NCBI GenBank assembly: GCA_034620365.1
Contig: JAQGEQ010000192.1
Location: 248,001 to 312,000, forward strand
Origin: Pegea sp. RAD2-039
Taxonomy: Eukaryota; Chordata; Thaliacea; Salpida; Salpidae
Direction of reading: 5' to 3'
DNA length: 64,000 nt
Below, piece after piece: positions 19,851 to 31,991 of this stretch (positions are counted from its first letter, which is position 1; the number at the start of each line of letters is the position of its first letter). The notes under the pieces were generated by a model that was not told the DNA's origin, did not search any database, and worked only from the letters and a program-made list of their open reading frames with translations. Position numbers and translations under genes: made by a program.

Positions 19851-20933
19851 TCAAAACTCCATTTCTTCCTCAAAACCAGCAGAGAAATTAATTTGTTTCT
19901 CTTTCATCTCTGCTGTTTTTCGATTATAAAAGACTCGCTCACAGCTTCCATCATCTGATGAAGAGCTTGTTGTTTTAATGGGCTGGTAAAGTACTAAAGC
20001 TGTACACCTAAAAAATGAATTCATATTTCACACAAGAGCCTTAGACTAAATTTTAAATCATTATTAATGAAATTAAACTAAATTGTTGTAAACATAAACA
20101 TGTTACAGATGAAAAGATCAAATTTTATAAGAGTTTTTGATGACCAACTGACTTGGATGATGGAGAAACAGAAGGACTTTCTTTCTGCTGAAAGGAACCA
20201 CGGAGCAAGGTGTATTTAAATTTACGGATCTCCTCCTGCATCTCAGGACACACCATCACAGAGATATCATGATTCATCTCTTCGTCTTCTTCATTTTCAA
20301 GAATTAATCTGAAATTAAAAATTCATTTTATTTATTTAAAAGATTTTTTATGAAAAGAAAAAGCTTTTATAAGATTTAAATAAATTATTCATAAAACAAC
20401 TGGAATAAAAATCAAGAATTATTTCAACACCTTCTAAATCAACATCACTTTTTAAAAATGACTAAAGACATAAAAAGTCTTTAAAACTACAAAGATTTAT
20501 AAGATCAAAAAATTTAACTTAAATAAGAATTTTATCAGAGAATCTGTTTGAAGAAAAAGTCCCTAAGACTTGCATCAAGTCAAAACAACCTCTAAAGATT
20601 TAATAAGAATCCAGCTGACATCTTCAGCAACCAACTATACTAAGGAAATAGAAAAGGGTCTTACGATCTTTCAATCTCTTCAAAACTCCTCCCACGGCGT
20701 TGGAATTGAGATGAATGGATATTGAGTCTAGAGAATTCGGCCATCACTTCATCAGTAATTCTAACTTTCTTCGGGAAGATTCTGAAAACAAAAATTTTAT
20801 CAGAAAAAGTCATATAAGCAGAGATAGAGGACTTTGGACTTTGTTTTCTTCTTTTAGTGATACTTTTACGGTTTGTTGAAGGATATTTAAAAGACAAATT
20901 TGTATATGTTTGGTTATTATTTGTGAAAGCCAT
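19851..20933 (-). CDS. Small uncharacterised protein, weak HCFC1R1-like resemblance
   Basis: Four exons on the minus strand: 20833-20933, 20665-20781, 20145-20308 and 19851-19999. They join in phase to give 176 aa. The first intron and the donor of exon 3 were chosen by phase and could shift by a few bases. An N-terminal stretch (ITKRRKQSPK then KKVRITDEVMAEFSRLNIHS) loosely parallels the vertebrate HCF-1 regulator HCFC1R1, a small nucleo-cytoplasmic protein. Its HCF-binding DHxY motif is not seen. The middle is acidic (ENEEDEEM) and the C-terminal exon reads ALVLYQPI then CERVFYNRKTAEMKEK. A pyrimidine-rich 3' splice site lies only 8 nt before the ATG. That this is a real gene is likely; the family is uncertain. 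Confidence 0.65.
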
Positions 20934-22348
20934 CTCTTTAACTACAAAAAATTCCTATTAATTGGTGCTTAGAGCTTTTGAGACCTTTAATTTGAAAATG
21001 TTGTTAAATTCATAAAACAATTTCTCTAACTTATATCCAGTTACATTTTCAATCTTTTTATAATTTAATGATCTTTTTAACAGAGTTTATTTTTATAAAA
21101 ATAAAGTTTCAGGTTTAAATAAATGAATAATCAAAAGTTTAAAATGTTACAGATAAAAATATTAAAAAAATACTTTATCACATTAGATCAATAAATAACT
21201 TGATGAAGTTTATACATAAATATAACTTCTAAACTAAATGATAAAAAGCTGATACATCTTTAAAACAGTTTGAAATAATCATAAACTAAATCATAAACTT
21301 ATTCAAGAATAATTTTGGTTTTTTCTTAATATTTCAAAACTTAAAGTTAACAAAATCAATTTAAAGTTATAAAATTAGTTAAAAATAAACAAAATATTAG
21401 TAAAACAACAACCTAAAAGCACATAGAACCAAAAAGAGGACACAAAAGATATTAAAAGCATTTAAAAAATTAGAAAATTAATATAAAAACTAATTAACTT
21501 AAACCAAAAATAACTAATCACTTTACTAGAATACATAAAAGAATAAAAACTAAATTAATTAAGCAATATTTAAAAGGTTTAAAAACTATCACTTAAAAAA
21601 CTTTATGTTTGAAAAGTTTCTTATAGATCAAATACATATTTAAACAAGTTTATTTAGCAAAAATTGTGTTTACAAAATTATCATACACTTAGCCATTTGC
21701 ACAAAATGGCCTTAAAATATAAATTCCAAGTTCGACAATCATAGTACAATTTGTTTCTAACTAATAAAGAAATAAACCAACAATATCTTTTTCAGCTGTG
21801 AAAAATTATTAATTGTTATTTTAAATCAGTATTATTAAACTTATAAAAAACTACATTTTATTGATAGAATATATTTTTCTTTTCTTATAACAACAAACGT
21901 TACTTCTTATGTCAAAACTTTCCCAAAATACAATAAATTATGATGATATTTGGCATAAAATCTGTCTTATGCTTCTCTAAACTTTCATTTGATTTTTACA
22001 ATTGCAAACAATTTAGATATTGAATACTAAAAAAACTAATAAACTTAAATAAATATGACTTTTTTTTCAAAATTAAATAATTTTACTACAAAATCATGAT
22101 ATTTTTCTACCTTATTCAATCAAAATAAGCTTTTAAGGAAAAGTTTTATTTTTTAAGATTAAATTTTCAAGATTTATATAAATTCTTATGTGTAATTCTT
22201 AGAGTTACACAATTGTATTAATAAGGTATGAAAGCATAAATAGATGAGTAAACTGATTGTATTTAGCAAGACAAAACAAATTGACTAAAGAAACAAATTA
22301 GAATGATCAGATAACCTTTTTAAATAAGCTAGTATAATTAAAAATTCA

Positions 22349-22420
22349 TTTGTAAGAATGTGTGTTAGCGAGAGGTGCTCTCTTCAGGTACCCTCCTTAG
22401 CATTTATTGTAATAAATAAA
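22349..22420 (+). repeat. Dispersed hairpin element, copy 1
   Basis: The core (22356-22417) matches a second copy at 27175-27236 at 56 of 62 positions, and the flanks diverge. It can fold GGTGC with GTACC (one G-U pair) and, downstream, ATTTAT with ATAAAT around a TGTA loop. It may be a non-coding RNA gene, a short mobile element or a regulatory element. The strand given is that of the alignment only. Confidence 0.75.
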
Positions 22421-22809
22421 AATTAATAAATAAATATCAGTTTTTGTGAGATTTTACCAGTATTTAAGAATAAACAGCTTGTATACTTTATTGTATCCAT
22501 CCATAAATAAAGTTTAAGTTCTTAATGGCACTGCCAGATATCAACGCTATCAATATATATAAGACTACAAGCTCTTTTATACACTAAAATGTTTTATTTA
22601 AATTTTATTGATTGTACTAGAATATTTTTATATAAATTTTGAAATTAAAGTTTACCAATAGATGACTTTAAAAAATATTTTTTAATGAAAATTGAGATCT
22701 TTTAGGTAAAAATTATTCAGTATAGAAAAAGATTTAGTAAATTTTATTTGACTGATTTTAAATTTTTTAGATTTTAGTTTTGAAAACAAATTGATTTTCT
22801 TTCTATAAA

Positions 22810-22941
22810 ATGGAGCGACTTTCATTGAAAGGTGAAACTTTACCAGCAAATACTTTTGCTGTATTCCTAGGTGTTATCGGTGGTGTTAGATGTGTGCGCT
22901 GTCAAGCAGGGAGTTGGCTAAAGATGTATTTGTCGTTTTAA
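22810..22941 (+). CDS. Possible 43-aa small ORF in a GC-richer island
   Basis: ATG to TAA, 43 codons, beginning MERLSLKGETLPANTFAVFL and containing a CVRC pair. Its base composition is clearly richer than the surrounding ~20% GC DNA, which is why it is listed. No family is recognised. It could instead be one exon of a longer gene, a non-coding RNA or the remnant of an insertion. Confidence 0.2.
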   Translation: MERLSLKGETLPANTFAVFLGVIGGVRCVRCQAGSWLKMYLSF

Positions 22942-25736
22942 ATAATGTCCTAAAGATACTTCATTCATATTCTTGTATTTTTTAGTTTATCAATAAGTAA
23001 CTATAAGTTTATAAGAAAGCATTTATGAAAAATCAGAGCTATAATTTTTAATTTTATTAAAATCAAAACTGTTTTTTTTAATTTGCTAAATCGTGAGAAA
23101 GTATTTTTTATAGAGATCATTTTGTGTAAAGATATAATATAAAATATAACAATCTTGCAAATGATGTAAATAAAATAGCTATCTTTGCTTAAACTGCAAA
23201 ATACTACTCAGTTGTAATTTTAAATAATAAAATATTAAATTTAGTTTATTTATTTTATCTTTAAAGAATATGCGAGTCATATACAAGTGTAATCACAATT
23301 AAGAATAATTTGAAACAAAATAACTGAACTATTGCAAATATAAAGTAACAAAACGATGAATTTGTTTTTAAGGAAATCTTTTAATTTTTTATAAAGTAAA
23401 CATTTCAATATAAATTTATAAAATCAATGTTTATACAATAACAAAAATAAGGTAAAAAATAACCTATTTAATTTTTAAAATAACTACAAGTATTGAAACT
23501 ATTAAAAAAAAACTAATTAAGAATATTTATAAAGAAGTAAACAAAGTTTTATTTTATGATAAAAATTTTATGATTTCGTCAAATTGATCATAATCAAAAT
23601 TAAACCAACAGATAAAACAAAATTAATTTGCAATCAGCAAACACTTGATTAATAGATGCAATTACAAATTAAACAGTTTCAATTCTTTCTTTTCTAAATT
23701 TTTTTATTGGAAATTATAGTTTGTTCTTATTCTTTATTCATTAAAACTTTTAGATAAATCAATAGATTTATTAAATGGAAATATTATTCAAATTATTTAT
23801 TCAATCGATTTACAAAACAGAAAATATTTCTGAATTTTTAATCGTAAAATGCTCAATTTTATTAAAAGTAAGAAATAATTGTTTAGAATTTGATAAATTT
23901 TTTAGAAAATAGAGAAAGAAACAAGAGAAAGCTGGTTATAATCTTATAATCAAGAATTGAACTATAAAAATCTATAAATGTTTTTGGTAGGTTCAAAGTT
24001 GAAATACTTTTGTTTGTTTTGAGATTAAAGCTTTTAACACGATTAATATTATTTGATAAATTTCAAATATTTATAGTTTTAATCTTTTTTAACTTTCTTA
24101 AACTTTTCATGTGAAAATTTATTGTAGAAAATTATAAGTTGATTTACTTTTAACTAAATTAAAATTTATATAAAAGTGTTATTGAATTTTTGTTTTTAAA
24201 TAATAATGAAGCAGCTAAAAAGGAAATTATTTTATGTGTAGTCATTAAATACTATACAGATTTAGATAAACAATTTTTAACTGACCTATACAGAAGTATG
24301 TTGTTCACATAATGTCTATTTAATAATTAGGGTTAATAAGGTTAATATATTCAATTAATTAAAAAAAAACTTATTTGTTTGCCGATATTTAAGTTTTAAA
24401 TTTCTTTCATAGAATTTTGGCGAAAATAAAAAAAGATTTATTGGAATGATAAACTATCCAAAAAATTGAGATATCTGTAACGAGCTTTTTTTAGCTGACA
24501 AATTCTTTAAAAAAACACATTTGTAAGGCTTAATGATATTATAAATTAGTGTTAAGGCCTAATGGAATACATCTAAAGCTTTTTTATGTATTACTTTGAA
24601 CATAATAGACAACAAAAGTAAATGTTGTAGATTAGTAGTAACACGCAAACATCTAATAGCCTTTTATTTGACGTTTTCAAACTTGTTCGTCATTCATCAA
24701 AAAATATTTCAGATAAAATTTACTTTATTTATAAAATACAATCTACTGAAATGTTAAGATAAAAATCGAAGAAAATTTAGTGACTTTTAGAAAAATTTAT
24801 AAATGATAACTATTTTATTAAAATAAATTAATTATAAAAAAAATACCTTCATCATAACCGAACAAAGTTCAGTTTTTAGCTGTCTACTACATTTTCACTT
24901 CTTGCATAAAAAAGTTACAGATATTTTTACAATTTCAAAAATTTTTAATTAATTTTTATAATATTCGAAACTCTACAATAAAGTTCATTAAAACAAAGAA
25001 AACAATCTTTTTATAAAACATTTTGTTATTTAAATATTGTATCAATATAATATAAAATTCATAAACTACATTTTCAGATTTCTAACATTTATAAATATTT
25101 TTTTTAACTTATATATCTTTAAGATCCATCAAAATACTTTTGAACAATTTTTTAAATTCATTCAAGCCAATTTTTTTAAAGAAATTTATTACTAAGCGAA
25201 ATTACAGAAGTCCATAATTTAAATATTGTTAATACACTTTTGATTTTTATTCAAAGATCCAAATATTTTTAGTAGCAGTTCATCAATAAAAGTTTATTTT
25301 ACAGAACAATTTTTACTAACAAAAAAAATAACAACCTAAATACCTCACGGTAAATTAGAATCATTAAAAATTTATTGTCAAGATTTGAAAACTACAAAAT
25401 TTCCAAAAATATGGTAAACACAACATTCATGACAAAAAAGATTAGAAGATGTAAGTTGGTTTTACGAGTTTGATTATGATAAAATGCAAGTAGCAAACAA
25501 GTCAGATTTACTTAAAAAAAAGTTTCAAATGACTTTTTAGGTAATATTACAAAGTTATCAATCAAATTATTTAAATTAAAATCAACTTTCGTTTAAAGAC
25601 AGAAATTGAAGAAATTGTTTATTCATCTTTTTATCACAGACTAATTTCACAATTTATATTTCAACCAAAATAGTGACAAGAAAATATAATACTTATGTTA
25701 TAGTTCAAACTAAATCAATGAAAGATAAATGAGTAA

Positions 25737-26141
25737 TTATTCTTCACTCCAGAGATGATGCTTACTGATGTCTACATCGACTAATTGAACTTGAACGGCT
25801 TGAAACTTCTCATTTTTAGGGGGTGTTGGAGCTAATTTAAACGCGACCTTATCACCAGCTAACGGGACATACTCACTATCAACATCAGACACATGAACAA
25901 ATAAAGGTGTGTTTTCATTTTCTCTTTTGATAAAACCATGTCCTCTAGCTTTGGAGAAAGAAATACAAACTCCACTGCATATAGGACCCTCTGTAGCAAA
26001 TCTGGTTGCTGAAAAGGTCCTTGTACGTCTCGTTATCATTGGACTTGGAATAAAATAATGTTTTTCTGCTGGAGAACCATCAGAAGGTGGTTTAGATGTT
26101 GGGAAAGATTGTATTTTTGATGGACTATTTTCACTAGACAT
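25737..26141 (-). CDS. Cold-shock domain protein, CARHSP1/CSDC2 family
   Basis: A single coding exon of 134 aa. The N-terminal ~35 residues are Ser/Pro-rich. The family signature PSPMITRRTRTFSAT (33-46) precedes a cold-shock domain at about 56-120 with GHGFI (RNP1-like, 67-71) and LFVHVSDV (RNP2-like, 80-87). The C-terminus PPKNEKFQAV onward matches CARHSP1 (CRHSP-24). Family members are small cytoplasmic single-strand RNA-binding phosphoproteins that affect mRNA stability. Length is close to the human 147 aa. A strong 3' splice site (ATATTTCAG, ending at 26158) lies 16 nt upstream of the ATG, so the 5' UTR is either spliced in cis or receives a trans-spliced leader. Confidence 0.93.
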   Translation of the reverse strand: MSSENSPSKIQSFPTSKPPSDGSPAEKHYFIPSPMITRRTRTFSATRFATEGPICSGVCISFSKARGHGFIKRENENTPLFVHVSDVDSEYVPLAGDKVAFKLAPTPPKNEKFQAVQVQLVDVDISKHHLWSEE

Positions 26142-27167
26142 GATTACAATTTATAATCTGAAATATAAAATAGATTAAGAGTAAAGATCAGAAAAATTGA
26201 TGAAGATATATGAGACACAAACTTCAATTAAGATTAAAATCATTTTCTTGAAAATAAAGCTTTCATTTTAATCATTTAAAATTACTAAAATTTATGTTTT
26301 TTTCAAGTTAATAAAATAATTTTTTAGATTCAAATTTCATTAATATAAAAATCAATATCAGAAAAGAAACTCTTATATATTAAAATCAATTTTAGTTTTC
26401 TAATAAAAAAGTTTAAAATTAGTTTAGTTCAAAGAAATAAACTTTAAAAATAGAAAACTTAAACATCAAACTGAAATTACTGAATAAAATTTAAAGTAAA
26501 ATGTTTTATAAGCTCGATAAGTAAATTGATTTTTAGGAGAATTCTCTGACAAGTGCTAATTGCTTGTTGGGTAATATTTGATTAAAAGTCTATCAACAAA
26601 TATTATCTAATTGGTCTATAGTTATTCATTAACTAGAAACATAAGATTCAATTTATTTCAAATCGTGTTAAAGTAAAACTAAACTTCATTCTCACTTAAA
26701 GATTATTAAAAAATAAAATTAAAAACAAACTAATAAATTGATTTCAAATTTGATAATAAACATATTTTTCAAAGTTACATAAAAAAATTTAAAATACAAA
26801 ATATTATCATTTAAGATCAAAATAATAACGCAAAACAGATTGACATCTAACTATAATATCTATATTAACATAAAAAATACAAAAAATAAGAAAGTCATAT
26901 AGTAACATGACATTTACTGTTTGTTATCTAATTATCTGGCGGTTCTGACGAGACGTCTGACGAAATTGGCGCTTTTTCAACTGAATAACAGAAATTTAAT
27001 TCAGGCCTTTTTATATTTCAGAGCTTTTTACTACATTTTTTCGAGATCTAACAAATAATATTTTTATATATCATCTAGGAGCTCAATAAAAAATTTAGCA
27101 TTAATATTTTTCATCTAAACACTTGAATATATTAGATAGAATGCATTTTATTGCTTTTTTACATATT

Positions 27168-27239
27168 TTTGTGAGAATGTGTGTTAGCGAGAGGTGCTTT
27201 CTTCAGGCACCCTCCTTCGCATTCATCGTAATGAATAAA
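27168..27239 (+). repeat. Dispersed hairpin element, copy 2
   Basis: The core at 27175-27236 has the same length (62) and orientation as copy 1 at 22356-22417. Here the inner stem GGTGC/GCACC is fully Watson-Crick and the downstream stem is ATTCAT/ATGAAT around CGTA. The C:G pair in this stem is T:A in copy 1, a compensatory difference. It lies about 1 kb upstream of the CARHSP1 start and about 1.1 kb beyond the SARAF stop. Confidence 0.75.
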
Positions 27240-27999
27240 CGAATATAGGGAAAAACAAACTAATAAAGATTGATAACATCTAAATACTTATCAAGTAATG
27301 TTATTTTTAGAAACAAATAAAAATATATAAAGATAGTAGATAAGTTTATATATTTTATTTAGATAAAAAAATATTAAAAAACTTTAAGAGAAATTGTTTG
27401 GAGTAGTTAAAGATAGTAACAAATTTATTTTGATTACCATATTCATTATAAAAACTGAATACAAGTTAGTTGGTTGCATTAATCACTCTAATCTGTAAAA
27501 TTTCTTGATTTAAAGCTTCATTCATAAAAATGTTTATAGTATAGACGTGGCAGTCTCTTTTGCATTTATGTGATTATCTGATTCTATTAGCAAAATAATT
27601 TTCTCAATAGTGGTTTGTAAACTTTAAGAAAATATTTAAATTTGTTTTAAATTTGTTAAGAGAAAATGTACATTTTAAATGTGTTCAAACTTCTAAGCAC
27701 GATTCATTTTGTGATTATACTTGAATGTTTGTGCTGATAACCACTAATTACATTTTGAAGATTAATTAAATGATAAGATATTAAAATTTAAAAGTTGGTT
27801 ACAAAAATCAACTTAAAACATTTACAAGTTCTATTCTTATTTTTAAGAAAACCATTTATGGTGAGTCCTAACCTTAAGTCTTCGTTTATTGTCACAATAA
27901 AAAAGTGACATGAAGAAAGCTAAGTTTTAAACACAAGTTTCTAGTCAACCTGGTGAACTCAAGTCTCAATTTTTTGGATTCAAAGAAATTTTCAACTTC

Positions 28000-28085
28000 A
28001 ACAACAACAGACAACTGCAAACAACAACAACAGACAACTACAACAACAGACAACTGCAAACAACAACAACAGACAACTACAAACG
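28000..28085 (+). repeat. CAACAACAACAGACAACTGC-type short tandem repeat
   Basis: An imperfect repeat of CAA blocks alternating with CAGACAACTRC, at about four positions. A Gln/Thr open frame across it is a by-product of the repeat. Confidence 0.85.
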
Positions 28086-28287
28086 CAATTGATTCAAACT
28101 TTCATAGGATTTGGATCAAGAAACACTTTACGAGCAATTTATTTTTGAACAAAATCTTCGATGAAAAACAAAATGATGTAAAAACTAAAATATTAACAAA
28201 AAAATTCGAGCTTTTGATTGGTGGATGATTCTGTGCTTCTTGTGCTGATAAAGTCTCAATTTCGCAAATTACAAAAATATTAAATTT

Positions 28288-29478
28288 CTATCTTCTTCTA
28301 GTCTCTGCAAATCCAGTTGTAGTCCGGGATGAAGAGGATGGTGAAGAGTTTGAATATGAAGAATATGAAGAAGAAGGATAGTGACTTCTACTTCTAGTAT
28401 TTGATCGACTAAAAAAATAAGATTTGAAGTGAAATAGTGTAAAGGTGGTCACGAACCTTCCAAAAAGGTATCCAGCTGCTGCTGCTAGTCCTAAGCTGGG
28501 CCAAAAACTGCTACCACCTCTGTTAGTGTTGATGTGGGCCGAACTACCGTAAGATGGACTTTCTGTTGATTTGAAAGATTTTGTTGGAAATTTGTGGAAA
28601 AAAAAAGAAAAGAAACTGACGACAATGTGGTTTAAATCCATATGGAGGTGGTTGTGGTCCATATGGAGGTGGTTGTGGACCATATGGAGGTGGTTGTGGT
28701 CCGTATCTAGGTTGGTCTGGTCGTCTATGATATGGTTCATCATCGTCATCAACATTTTGTCGAATCCAACGAACAATAATCCAGATGAAAAGAACCCCAA
28801 CAAGAAATACAAAAATCGAGCCGTTGCCATAGTGACCAGAGTTGGCGTAGTAGTTCGAATCCCAGCTCTGACCTGATTTCGTCAATTCAATCTCATATTG
28901 AAGACCACATGAGCCTAAAAAATCAAATTGTCGAAAAAAGAGGTTAGATACTTTTAAAAAACTCACCAACTAGGATGTAAGGATCATCAGGGTAATCGAA
29001 ACCTTCACATGAGACTTCTAGCTTCCCGAATCGATATTTATCTTCCATCTCAGCTTTACATTCCCACTGATAATCTCTTCCATCAAATCCTTTGTTACGA
29101 CACTTCAAAAATCAAATGATAAAAATCCTCAAAAATCCTCACAACTTCTAATTACTTGAACTGTTTTAGGTTGGAAGTAACCACAACCTGCAGAACCACC
29201 AACACATTGTAGTTGCGGGACAGGGCTACTACGCCGACCTGTGGTCATCTGTCCATGGTGTAAGGTCAACACTTGGACATCTTTTAATTTGATCTTTTTA
29301 TCTGAATGAAATTTTGTGTTAAAATTCAAAAGTTCAAAAATTCTAAGCTAACTTAGGTTTCAAAATATTTATAAATAAAATTGACAAATGAGAAAAAGGA
29401 TTTTCACTTACCACTGCCCCAACCAATAGCCAGGCCCAGAAAAGTGGACACCACAAAAAATATCAACAAATTTTTCAT
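28288..29478 (-). CDS. SARAF: SARAF (TMEM66), store-operated calcium entry regulator
   Basis: Six exons on the minus strand (29412-29478, 29156-29301, 28967-29102, 28621-28914, 28457-28562, 28288-28408) join in phase to give 289 aa (human 339). A signal peptide covers residues 1 to ~18. The luminal domain contains DVQVLTLHHGQMTTGRR, PQLQCVGGSAGC and paired cysteines typical of SARAF, and one membrane segment spans about 149-164. The cytosolic tail has an acidic stretch, three tandem GPQPPPY units (a 21-bp coding repeat at about 28638-28700), a Gly/Ala-rich LGLAAAAGYLFG segment and the conserved terminal TRRR. In vertebrates the ER protein promotes slow inactivation of STIM/Orai calcium entry. 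Confidence 0.96.
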
Positions 29479-31991
29479 TTTCTTTTATAGTAACTTTATT
29501 ATTTTTTCTAAAAGTATATTTTTAGAGCTTTGTCAATTGATGTAACTCTAAAATAATAAAACCTTTTTTTAATAAAAACATTTTAAAATAAACACCAGAC
29601 TATATACAATAGATTTAAAAACTAATTTAAAATTCTTGTTTGTTTTAAAAAGTAATAAAATATTACTGAAATATTGGTTGATATTCAAATAAAATTATTT
29701 TTACCTAAACCATGTTTTACTTTAAATTGAAACTAATTTTTAAAAGAAAATCTATAAACATTCTTGAAATTATTTAATATTTAGTTTAATTCTAATTAAA
29801 AACAATTAACTTAAATATTAATAAAAATAATTTGGAGTTAAAACTTTCTCAAAATAATATATAGAATTTTATAATCAGTTTTATACTAAACAAAGTATGA
29901 CTCATCTGAAAATTAATAAAAATGATGTTTATAAAATATTAAATATCAAATAATTTTCATCAGATTTGTCCAAATATTATTTATCACATTAATAAAATCA
30001 AAACAACTAAACTAAGAAAAATTAGTTTATATATAGCAAATTTCCAAACGATATTTTTAAATTCTATAAGACACACTTGAATAAGTTCAAGTCTTTTTTA
30101 TAAATTAATTTCGATAGATTAAATTTAATTATCTTTTTCTACTTATCTTGTGCACTTGAAGAAAGTTAATAATAATTTACCAATTGATCAACTACACGTA
30201 GAGTAAAAAGTTTTTACAAAAATAACAACAAATTTTTATCAACAAAATGGCGTTCTTATAAAATTTAATTATAGATGAAAAATTAATTAAGCTTAAAATT
30301 TAAATAATATTAATCTAACAATGTCACACAGATAATTTCTGACATACTGAACATTAGATCAACAAAATTAGCAAAAGAAAATTTATTTTGAATTTTTGTA
30401 TGCTAAAATAAATATAATTTGTTTTTTTACTACGTACATAAAAGCATATGAGAAATACCATCGTTCTTATATCAACAGTGATATAATCAGGCATATATTT
30501 CAAGTATCTAGGCAGTATAATATTATTCGAAGTTAACACTGATAAGTACAGAATAGCAATACTAATAGCGTTCGGTCAACTCTAAAAAAAGTTTGTAGTA
30601 AAAATGAGCTCAAAACCAAGACAAAGATACACCAGCTGCTGTTCTGATAAAACCTTTGTCAAAATTTGAATATTTATTTCTTATATATACAGACTTTGTT
30701 CGGTCAGCCACGCCTTCAAAGTGAAGAATAAAAATCTGCCCAAAGTTGTATTTTAAACCCTTATAATTGACAACTAGAACCAAAATATATTTATTTATAT
30801 CATATTTTATTTTTATATTTATTTATATTTATATATTTTATATTATTTATTTTATTTATATATTATATTTATCTATCTTCATCTCATACAATACAATAGT
30901 TCATTTAGTAAAAACTATTTTGTTCTTGTTACTTTTTGCAAACTTTAAAAAATTGTTTAAATATCATTTTTTGTGTCTTGTATTAAATCTCATCAAAAGT
31001 TTGAAGATTTTTTTGAAGACTTTTTCCAATCATAAACTTGACGAGTTGATTATCATTTTGATCTGATATTTAAAAGAATGAAGAAACAAAAATAATTAGA
31101 TAAAGTTCTTGTTCCAGTATCTCTATTTTTTAATCTTCACAACATAATTTCATTTAACTTTAAGTTCTACTTAAATGTATTCTAGATTTAGAAAATGCAT
31201 TAAATAAAACATTTCGTAAACAATATTTCTTTATAGAAACACTATAAACTGAAACGTTTTACAATATTTAAAGAACTTTAATGCAGTTGACAGAAATTCT
31301 TTCTAGTTGCAAGATTTCATCATCAGGTTCTTTCTTCATTTACTAGTTTTATTAAACTTTTTTTATTATAAGGAAAAAGAGTTATCTAATACTTTAGAAT
31401 CCTGTAATTCGTAAAAAAAAGATATAAACAAAGTTTTATCAACATTTTATATTTATTATAGAGTTCATAAGACCATTTTTAGCTTTTAAAGTTTACCAAC
31501 ATATAAATTTGATTAGTTAATTTAAACTAACATCTATAAAATATTTTAATAATCTATATAGTTATATGATTTGAGTTAAAAATGAAAGTTTATATATTTA
31601 AGTCTTTAAACAATATGCTTAATACTATTCTATATATCCTTAATTTACTTTTGATAGGCCTTTTAGGCTAAAATTTATTTATTAAATGCAGATAATATAA
31701 GCTCTTATAGCTAACACGACACAAAATAACTACATATAGATAAAAAAATATTCTCAAATACCATATTTTAACATAATTAATATAGAAATAAGTAAAGAAT
31801 ACAGTAAGTAACAAAATAAGAAAAATTGTTATCAAGTATAAATTTCTAAAAATATTGACATAAATTTAAAATGTGTCAAATTTAATGCAGTAAGTTTAGG
31901 ATTTAATCCGTTTTTATTTAAGTGTTTATTTAATTAAAATTATCTACAGGTTGTTTTGTTAATAAACTGATATATTCATCAACTTGAAGCT
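29479..31991. other. AT-rich intergenic region
   Basis: A divergent intergenic space between SARAF (minus) and the Asp-tRNA synthetase (plus), so promoters of both should lie here. A run of TATTTATATTT-type low-complexity sequence occupies about 30780-30880. No gene is seen. Confidence 0.6.

Larger units (their letters stand above)
20934..25736. other. AT-rich intergenic region with a structured element and a GC island
   Basis: Mostly AT-rich and featureless. The exceptions are the conserved hairpin element at about 22349-22420 and a short GC-richer island at 22810-22941 with a 43-codon open frame. No other gene is seen. Confidence 0.5.
26142..28287. other. AT-rich intergenic region between CARHSP1 and SARAF
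   Basis: It holds copy 2 of the hairpin element (about 27168-27239) and a CAA/ACAGACAACT low-complexity repeat at about 28000-28085. No gene is seen. Confidence 0.55.

Noticed and set aside
19870..19915. CAGCAGAGA...TCTCTGCTG inverted repeat followed by a T-run, resembling a terminator or 3' hairpin
   Set aside because: It lies inside the last coding exon of the minus-strand gene at 19.85-20.93 kb and is explained by its codons.
27953..28228. Gln/Thr-repeat frame
   Set aside because: It follows a CAACAACAGACAACT tandem repeat between CARHSP1 and SARAF, with no homology or splice support.
28849..28873. TTCGAATCC string resembling a tRNA T-arm B box
   Set aside because: It is inside SARAF exon 4 and no cloverleaf can be built around it.
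30767..31066. A 99-codon Ile/Tyr/Phe-rich frame
   Set aside because: It is produced by TATTTATATTT low-complexity DNA. There is no splice context or protein-like composition.
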